Source: Desemzia sp. RIT 804
GTDB lineage: Bacteria > Bacillota > Bacilli > Lactobacillales > Carnobacteriaceae
DNA length: 64,000 nucleotides
Direction: 5' to 3'
Assembly: GCF_016892605.1 (NCBI RefSeq)
Contig: NZ_JAFEMV010000005.1
Coordinates: 62,001 to 126,000 of the forward strand
Shown here: positions 59,640 through 64,000 of the stretch, piece by piece
Numbering within the stretch: position 1 is the stretch's first letter
How the letters are laid out: each line of letters opens with the position of its first letter
Notes under the pieces: model-generated
Told to the model about the DNA's origin: nothing
Seen by the model: the letters and a program-made list of their open reading frames with translations, nothing else
Databases searched by the model: none
Position numbers and translations under genes: made by a program

Positions 59640-60752
59640 ATGATCGATTTTTGGATAAGTTTTATCTTCTTAGTAGTGAACTGGCTTTTTGCAGTATGGA
59701 CGGAAGGGTTTACTGAGTTTACTGTTTTAATCAGTGGCTTATTTTTCACACTATATTTTATTCTGCCTGTTACCAAAAAACGATGGAGACAGCTTATTTT
59801 TATTCTTCTTCCTATTTTATTAGCTAGTATGTTTATATCTCCGGACTTCAATGGTTTTATCTGGTTGAGTTATTTGGCTATAGGAATTCAATCTACTGAA
59901 ACTTTTAAAAGGATCGGATTAGGTATTTACATCATTTATTTATATGGGCTAGCCGTTTTTCCATATGTATTTTATCAAGAGTGGCTGTATGCATGTTATC
60001 TTTCGCTGTTGGTGTTGATTACAGGAGTATTATTTTTTTATACGAAACGAGCAACGGACCAAAAGAAGGTGCTTCAGGAGCAGTACGAACGCGTATATGA
60101 TGAATTTCGCTTACTAAAACGGCAACTTTTAAGCAGTGAAAAACTAGCAAGACAAGAAGAGCGGAATCAAATTGCTCGAGAAATTCATGATTCGGTCGGA
60201 CACCGATTGACTGCCCTATTGATGCAAATGGAAGTAGCACGACTTCAAACACCAAATGAAGAGATGAAAAATAAATTTAGTGAATTAAAAAAATTGGCTC
60301 AAGCAAGTTTACAAGACACACGTCAAGCGGTAAAAACACTTAAATCAGAAGAAACAGCAGGAATACAAGCTGTTATCCAGCTTATCCGCAAGCTGGAGTC
60401 GGAAAGCCAACTGCGGTTGTCTATTACAATGAAAACAGGTGTCTTAAGCGCGATATTAACTAATCAACAATCAGTAGTGATCTACCGCTCGATCCAAGAA
60501 GCCTTAACAAATATGATGCGGCATAGCTACAGTCGAGAAGCATCTATTGAATTTCAAATTGTTGCAAAGAGAGATCTTCGGTTTCAAGTAAGTCATCCTC
60601 TGAAAGATAAAATACAGATCAATGAAGGATTTGGATTAAAGAGTATGCGTGAACGGTTAAATGAAATTGATGGAAGATTAACGATCCATCAATCAGATAG
60701 TTATTTGACAGTGGTAGGCCAGTTTCCGTTGGAGGTGAAGAAACATGATTAA
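59640..60752 (+). CDS. Sensor histidine kinase, LnrJ/DesK/LiaS class
   Basis: 370 residues. About six N-terminal membrane helices with hardly any extracellular domain, a coiled linker (QEQYERVYDEFRLLKRQLLS), then the HisKA_3 box ARQEERNQIAREIHDSVGHR with the phospho-acceptor His, and a HATPase_c domain (EALTNMMRHSYSREASIEF; GFGLKSMRERL). It signals to the response regulator that overlaps it by 8 nt. A GTG at 59637 is the alternative start. The short sensor suggests detection of membrane stress or of the transported drug. Confidence 0.85.
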   Translation: MIDFWISFIFLVVNWLFAVWTEGFTEFTVLISGLFFTLYFILPVTKKRWRQLIFILLPILLASMFISPDFNGFIWLSYLAIGIQSTETFKRIGLGIYIIYLYGLAVFPYVFYQEWLYACYLSLLVLITGVLFFYTKRATDQKKVLQEQYERVYDEFRLLKRQLLSSEKLARQEERNQIAREIHDSVGHRLTALLMQMEVARLQTPNEEMKNKFSELKKLAQASLQDTRQAVKTLKSEETAGIQAVIQLIRKLESESQLRLSITMKTGVLSAILTNQQSVVIYRSIQEALTNMMRHSYSREASIEFQIVAKRDLRFQVSHPLKDKIQINEGFGLKSMRERLNEIDGRLTIHQSDSYLTVVGQFPLEVKKHD

Positions 60753-61383
60753 GATTTTACTTGCTGAAGATCAGTCGCTAGTCCGCCAAGGATTAAAACT
60801 AATGATCGAAACAGATAAAGAACTTCAAATCATTGGAGAAGCAAGCAATGGGCAAGAAGCAATTGATCTGTGTGAGAAACAATCATTTGATCTAGCTATT
60901 TTAGATATTCGAATGCCTATCATGACAGGATTAGAAGCCATGCGTATCATCCGAAAACGATGGCCTGATATAATCGTACTGATCTTAACCACTTTTAACG
61001 ATGAAGAATATGCGTTGGAAGCACTAAAATACAAAGCAAGTGGGTATTTATTGAAAGACGGCGAATCAGAAGAACTGATACGATCCATTCGCAGTGCGTT
61101 GGAAGGAGGGCTTGTTATTGAAGATCAAGTCGCCGCAAAAGTGATGCCGGCTTTAATGAAAAGCCAAATGCATACACTAGAGAAAAATCATTCATTGACA
61201 AACCGCGAGCTAGATATCATGGCGTGCATTGGTGAAGGAATGAATAATCAAGAGATTGCTGCCGAGTTGTTTTTGTCCGTAGGTACAGTAAAAAATCATA
61301 TTTCTGTAGTTTTAGATAAGTTAGATTTGCGTGATAGAACACAAATTGCCATTTATGCATTAAAGAGGGATATAAAGAGATAA
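60745..61383 (+). CDS. NarL/LuxR-family response regulator, LnrK-like
   Basis: 212 residues. Receiver domain with phospho-Asp in LAILDIRMPIMTGLEAM, and a C-terminal LuxR HTH (LTNRELDIMACIGEGMNNQE ... GTVKNHISVVLDKL). The cognate partner of the kinase next to it. The following ABC genes are the probable targets, because a terminator separates them. Confidence 0.9.
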   Translation: MIKILLAEDQSLVRQGLKLMIETDKELQIIGEASNGQEAIDLCEKQSFDLAILDIRMPIMTGLEAMRIIRKRWPDIIVLILTTFNDEEYALEALKYKASGYLLKDGESEELIRSIRSALEGGLVIEDQVAAKVMPALMKSQMHTLEKNHSLTNRELDIMACIGEGMNNQEIAAELFLSVGTVKNHISVVLDKLDLRDRTQIAIYALKRDIKR

Positions 61384-61421
61384 ATTAAAAATAGTGCCAA
61401 AAGTCATATTGAATTATTACT

Positions 61422-61452
61422 AGAGACAGTGTCCAAGCTGTCTCTTTTTATT
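61422..61452 (+). terminator. Terminator between regulator and ABC operon
   Basis: AGAGACAG-TGTCCAAG-CTGTCTCT followed by TTTTATTTTAT. It implies a separate, likely RR-controlled promoter for the ABC genes. Confidence 0.8.
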
Positions 61453-61508
61453 TTATACTAAGATTGAAATAAAGATGAACGGACACCATTTAAAAGGAGG
61501 TATTTGGA

Positions 61509-62441
61509 ATGATAGAAGTAAAAAATTTAGGAAAGAATTTTAAGAAAAAAATAGCTGTGGACGATGTGAGTATGTATTTAGATGAGGGAGAATCAGTAGG
61601 TTTACTTGGACCAAATGGGGCTGGAAAATCGACAACGATTTCAATGATATCGACACTACTCCCGCCCACAAAGGGAACCGTTAAATACAATGGGAAAAAT
61701 GTATTGAAAGAACCAGAGGAATTACGTCCGATTTTGGGGGTCGTTCCTCAAGAAATTGCTTTGTACGAGGAGCTATCGGCCTACGAAAATATGAGTTTTT
61801 TCGGCAAAGTATATGGGATATCTGGAAAGAAATTAGAGGATAAAATCCAAGAAACGTTAGATTTGGTTGGTCTAAAAGAACGACAAAAAGACGCTGTCGA
61901 GACTTATTCTGGAGGGATGAAACGCAGAATCAATATCGCGGTTGCTTTAATGCATGATCCAGAGATTTTAATTATGGACGAGCCGACAGTTGGGATCGAC
62001 CCACAATCCAGAAATTACATTTTAGAAATGGTTAGAAAGCTAAACCGCGAAAGAGGACTGACAGTTCTTTATACCAGCCATTATATGGAAGAAGTCGAGA
62101 AATTATGTGATCGAGTCTATATTATGGACCATGGACAAATTATTGCTTCAGGAACAAAAGAAGAATTGAAGAGTATTTTATCAAATGAAGAAACGATTCA
62201 GATCCAAGTGGAAGAAACGAAATCAGAATTCCGAGATTTATTGTCTTCTCAAGAAGGTGTGAATCAAGTATTGGAAGACGAAGCAGGCTACAATTTGATT
62301 GTGTCAAAAGGTGAACAGTTGCTTGGAGAAATTTTCGATCATGCAAAACAAGCAAATATCAAAATTATAGGTATTCATGTGAAGACACCAACTTTAGAAG
62401 ATGTATTTCTGCATCTAACAGGTCGTAAATTGAGAGATTAA
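61509..62441 (+). CDS. ABC transporter ATP-binding protein, LnrL-like
   Basis: 310 residues. Walker A GPNGAGKSTT, signature YSGGMKRR, Walker B ILIMDEPTVGIDPQ and H-loop LYTSHYMEE. A C-terminal domain of about 80 residues is typical for drug-exporting ABC-2 systems. AAAGGAGG lies before the ATG. Two permease genes follow, giving the same order as lnrL-lnrM-lnrN of B. subtilis (linearmycin resistance). Confidence 0.9.
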   Translation: MIEVKNLGKNFKKKIAVDDVSMYLDEGESVGLLGPNGAGKSTTISMISTLLPPTKGTVKYNGKNVLKEPEELRPILGVVPQEIALYEELSAYENMSFFGKVYGISGKKLEDKIQETLDLVGLKERQKDAVETYSGGMKRRINIAVALMHDPEILIMDEPTVGIDPQSRNYILEMVRKLNRERGLTVLYTSHYMEEVEKLCDRVYIMDHGQIIASGTKEELKSILSNEETIQIQVEETKSEFRDLLSSQEGVNQVLEDEAGYNLIVSKGEQLLGEIFDHAKQANIKIIGIHVKTPTLEDVFLHLTGRKLRD

Positions 62442-62457
62442 GGAGGGGCATAAGAAC

Positions 62458-63729
62458 ATGTTTAATCTAGTGAAAAAAGATTTTTTGACATTGTCAAAAA
62501 GCAAAAGTGACCTTCTTGAACTATTGTTTATGCCATTTATTTTGATTGCGATTTTAGGATTTGCTTTAGGGAATTTGATAATGGGCGGTAGTAATTCCAT
62601 TGATACTTTTCATATTGGAATCGTCAATGAACAAAATATTGAAGAAGACTTGATTCGTTTAGAGACTGATCTGATGGAACAAAGTCTTCCAGAAGAGATG
62701 GCGGCTGAGCTTTTAGCCGGTGCGCAACAGATCGATCCTTCTGCTGTGTTGCGAGAGGTGTTTGAGGATGAAAGTTTAGAAGAGATTATGATCGTAAATG
62801 AGTTTGCTGATACAGAATCAGCACAAGAGGCAATGAAAGAAGAGGAAATCGCTGGTTTTATTACTATACCAGAGGCTTTCAGCTATAATGTCTGGCGATC
62901 GATTTATTTGGAAGAAGACTCAGCGGCCACTTTAGAGATGACTGTTCTCACTAATGAAAGCCTTTCTGGTGTTATCTTAACAAGTGTGGTAACCACTTTT
63001 GTGGACCAATACAATTTGGAAACCTCTATTGCATTGGCTACAGATGGACGAGCGGAAACAGAAGCGAATACGGAAGAACATGGAGAAATCATGTCGCTTT
63101 CTGTTGAAGAACCGATTAGTGCTTTCCAGTATTATACGATTGGAATGGGGGTCATGTTTGCACTTTCCACAGCTCCTGCTTTAGCTTCTCGTGCATTTAA
63201 AGAAAAGGAACAGCATGTTTTCGGACGAATCATGTTGTCTGGAACAAAACCTTTAACGTATTTGAGTAGTAAAATGATTTCGGGGACATTGGTGACATTT
63301 ATTCAATTGGTCATTTTATTTCTATTTTCCACACTGATTTTTGGTACATTTAAAGGAAGGGATTTCGATTTTTGGATCGATATGGGCTATATTACTGGTC
63401 TTTATTCCTTGCTTATTGGTAGTATAACGAGTTTACTTACTTCCATTTCTTTACACTCAAATAATAATAATACCGTAAACTTTTTTGGTTCCTTTGTTAG
63501 TGTGTTTGCTTTTCTAGGAGGGAGCTTTACTCCAGTGGAACAATTTTCAGAAGCTTTAAAACAAGTAGGAAATTGGACGCCAAATGGAGCAACTATGACT
63601 TCGTATTTGCAGTTGATGCAGGGATTTGAATTTCAAGAAGTCTTACCGCTGATGCTTCGAGTTGTTGGAATGATTATTATTTGTATAGTCGTTGCCGTTA
63701 TTATTTTTCCAAAAAGGAGGTTAGACTAA
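62458..63729 (+). CDS. ABC-2 type permease, LnrM-like
   Basis: 423 residues. One N-terminal helix (LFMPFILIAILGFALGNL), a long extracellular domain (residues about 45-235), then about five membrane helices in the C-terminal part (GMGVMFALSTAPALAS; LIGSITSLLTSISLH). AAGGAGGGG lies before the ATG. It pairs with the ATPase and the next permease as a heterodimeric exporter. Confidence 0.85.
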   Translation: MFNLVKKDFLTLSKSKSDLLELLFMPFILIAILGFALGNLIMGGSNSIDTFHIGIVNEQNIEEDLIRLETDLMEQSLPEEMAAELLAGAQQIDPSAVLREVFEDESLEEIMIVNEFADTESAQEAMKEEEIAGFITIPEAFSYNVWRSIYLEEDSAATLEMTVLTNESLSGVILTSVVTTFVDQYNLETSIALATDGRAETEANTEEHGEIMSLSVEEPISAFQYYTIGMGVMFALSTAPALASRAFKEKEQHVFGRIMLSGTKPLTYLSSKMISGTLVTFIQLVILFLFSTLIFGTFKGRDFDFWIDMGYITGLYSLLIGSITSLLTSISLHSNNNNTVNFFGSFVSVFAFLGGSFTPVEQFSEALKQVGNWTPNGATMTSYLQLMQGFEFQEVLPLMLRVVGMIIICIVVAVIIFPKRRLD

Positions 63730-64000
63730 ATGTTGAATGTGTTTATGCTCCAATGGAAAAGATTGATCAAACAGCCGCTATTAGTTTTACTATTTATTGG
63801 ATTGACGGTTTTATTTGTTTATTTCATGGGCGGAGCTCAAATAAACTCGACTGTAAAGATACCCGTCTACAGTGAAACGTTGACCGAAGCAGAATTGACA
63901 GATTGGATCGAGCGCTTAAACAAAGATGCTTCTATTATTTTTGAGCCAACAGACTATGAAACAGCAAAAGAAGATATTCGAATGAATGAAATTGGATTTG
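63730..64000 (+). CDS. Second ABC-2 permease, LnrN-like (3' end outside window)
   Basis: The first 90 codons only: MLNVFMLQWKRLIKQPLLVL, one membrane helix, then the start of an extracellular domain (KIPVYSETLTEAELTDWIER). It begins directly after the previous stop with AAAAAGGAGG upstream. Same layout as the preceding permease. Confidence 0.82.
   Translation, partial: MLNVFMLQWKRLIKQPLLVLLFIGLTVLFVYFMGGAQINSTVKIPVYSETLTEAELTDWIERLNKDASIIFEPTDYETAKEDIRMNEIGF

Overview
The window is one contiguous piece of a low-GC Gram-positive chromosome. The host genes (two LytR-CpsA-Psr ligases around tagO, nagA-nagB-nagR, pncB-nadE, the comFA-comFC-hpf late-competence operon, and a two-component/ABC block ordered like lnrJKLMN), with strong AGGAGG ribosome binding sites, point to a lactic-acid-bacterium-like Firmicute. 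Carnobacterium or a close relative is my best guess. That genus call is inference, because no rRNA or other marker gene is present.

Layout. 1-19.3 kb is ordinary host chromosome: a MATE transporter cut by the window edge, rsuA, an SDR oxidoreductase, a methyltransferase, an exported MBL-HhH lipoprotein with a DUF3006 partner, pncB and nadE for NAD salvage, the nag operon, degV, yigZ and the LCP/tagO cell-wall cluster. It also carries palindromic intergenic repeats and a decayed AraC-type regulator. From 19394 comFA begins, but it is split after 371 codons by a prophage of about 37.1 kb (20495-57641). The remaining 3' part of comFA, then comFC and hpf, lie on the far side. The window ends in a histidine kinase, response regulator, ABC ATPase and two permeases, the last one cut by the window edge.

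The prophage is a complete-looking temperate siphovirus. The left block is transcribed leftward: large serine integrase, Ltp-type superinfection-exclusion lipoprotein, a small basic protein and an S24-type repressor. It faces cro across an operator/promoter region with readable -35/-10 boxes. Rightward early genes follow: Gp157, a P-loop ATPase, an SF2 helicase, an SSB-like DUF669 protein, a primase-SF3 helicase, a likely origin of replication, a VRR-NUC nuclease and a run of small genes ending in an ArpU/RinA-like late activator. The late block holds two HNH genes, portal, MuF-type head protein, TerL, scaffold, HK97-fold capsid, connectors, major tail protein, frameshifted tail chaperones, an intron-split tape measure gene, Dit, Tal, a beta-helix spike, an SGNH hydrolase, holin and amidase endolysin. 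A short leftward operon with its own strong promoter closes the element before attR.

The most notable points are these. (1) The integration site is inside comFA with a 12-bp att core; excision would rebuild the ComFA frame exactly, so lysogeny should switch off DNA uptake. (2) A td-like group I intron of 919 nt with an internal HNH gene interrupts the tape measure gene; P1, P4, P7 and both splice sites can be read from the sequence. (3) A canonical A AAA AAC -1 frameshift site joins the two tail chaperone frames. (4) Two identical 17-bp operators lie 252 bp apart, one inside the 3' end of cro. (5) A G-rich inverted-repeat array after the primase looks like the phage origin. (6) A set of 22-23-residue membrane micropeptides lies in the early region, two of which encode the next gene's Shine-Dalgarno in their C-terminal Glu codons. 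(7) The packaging genes are in an unusual order, with no recognisable small terminase. No tRNA, rRNA or CRISPR array was seen.
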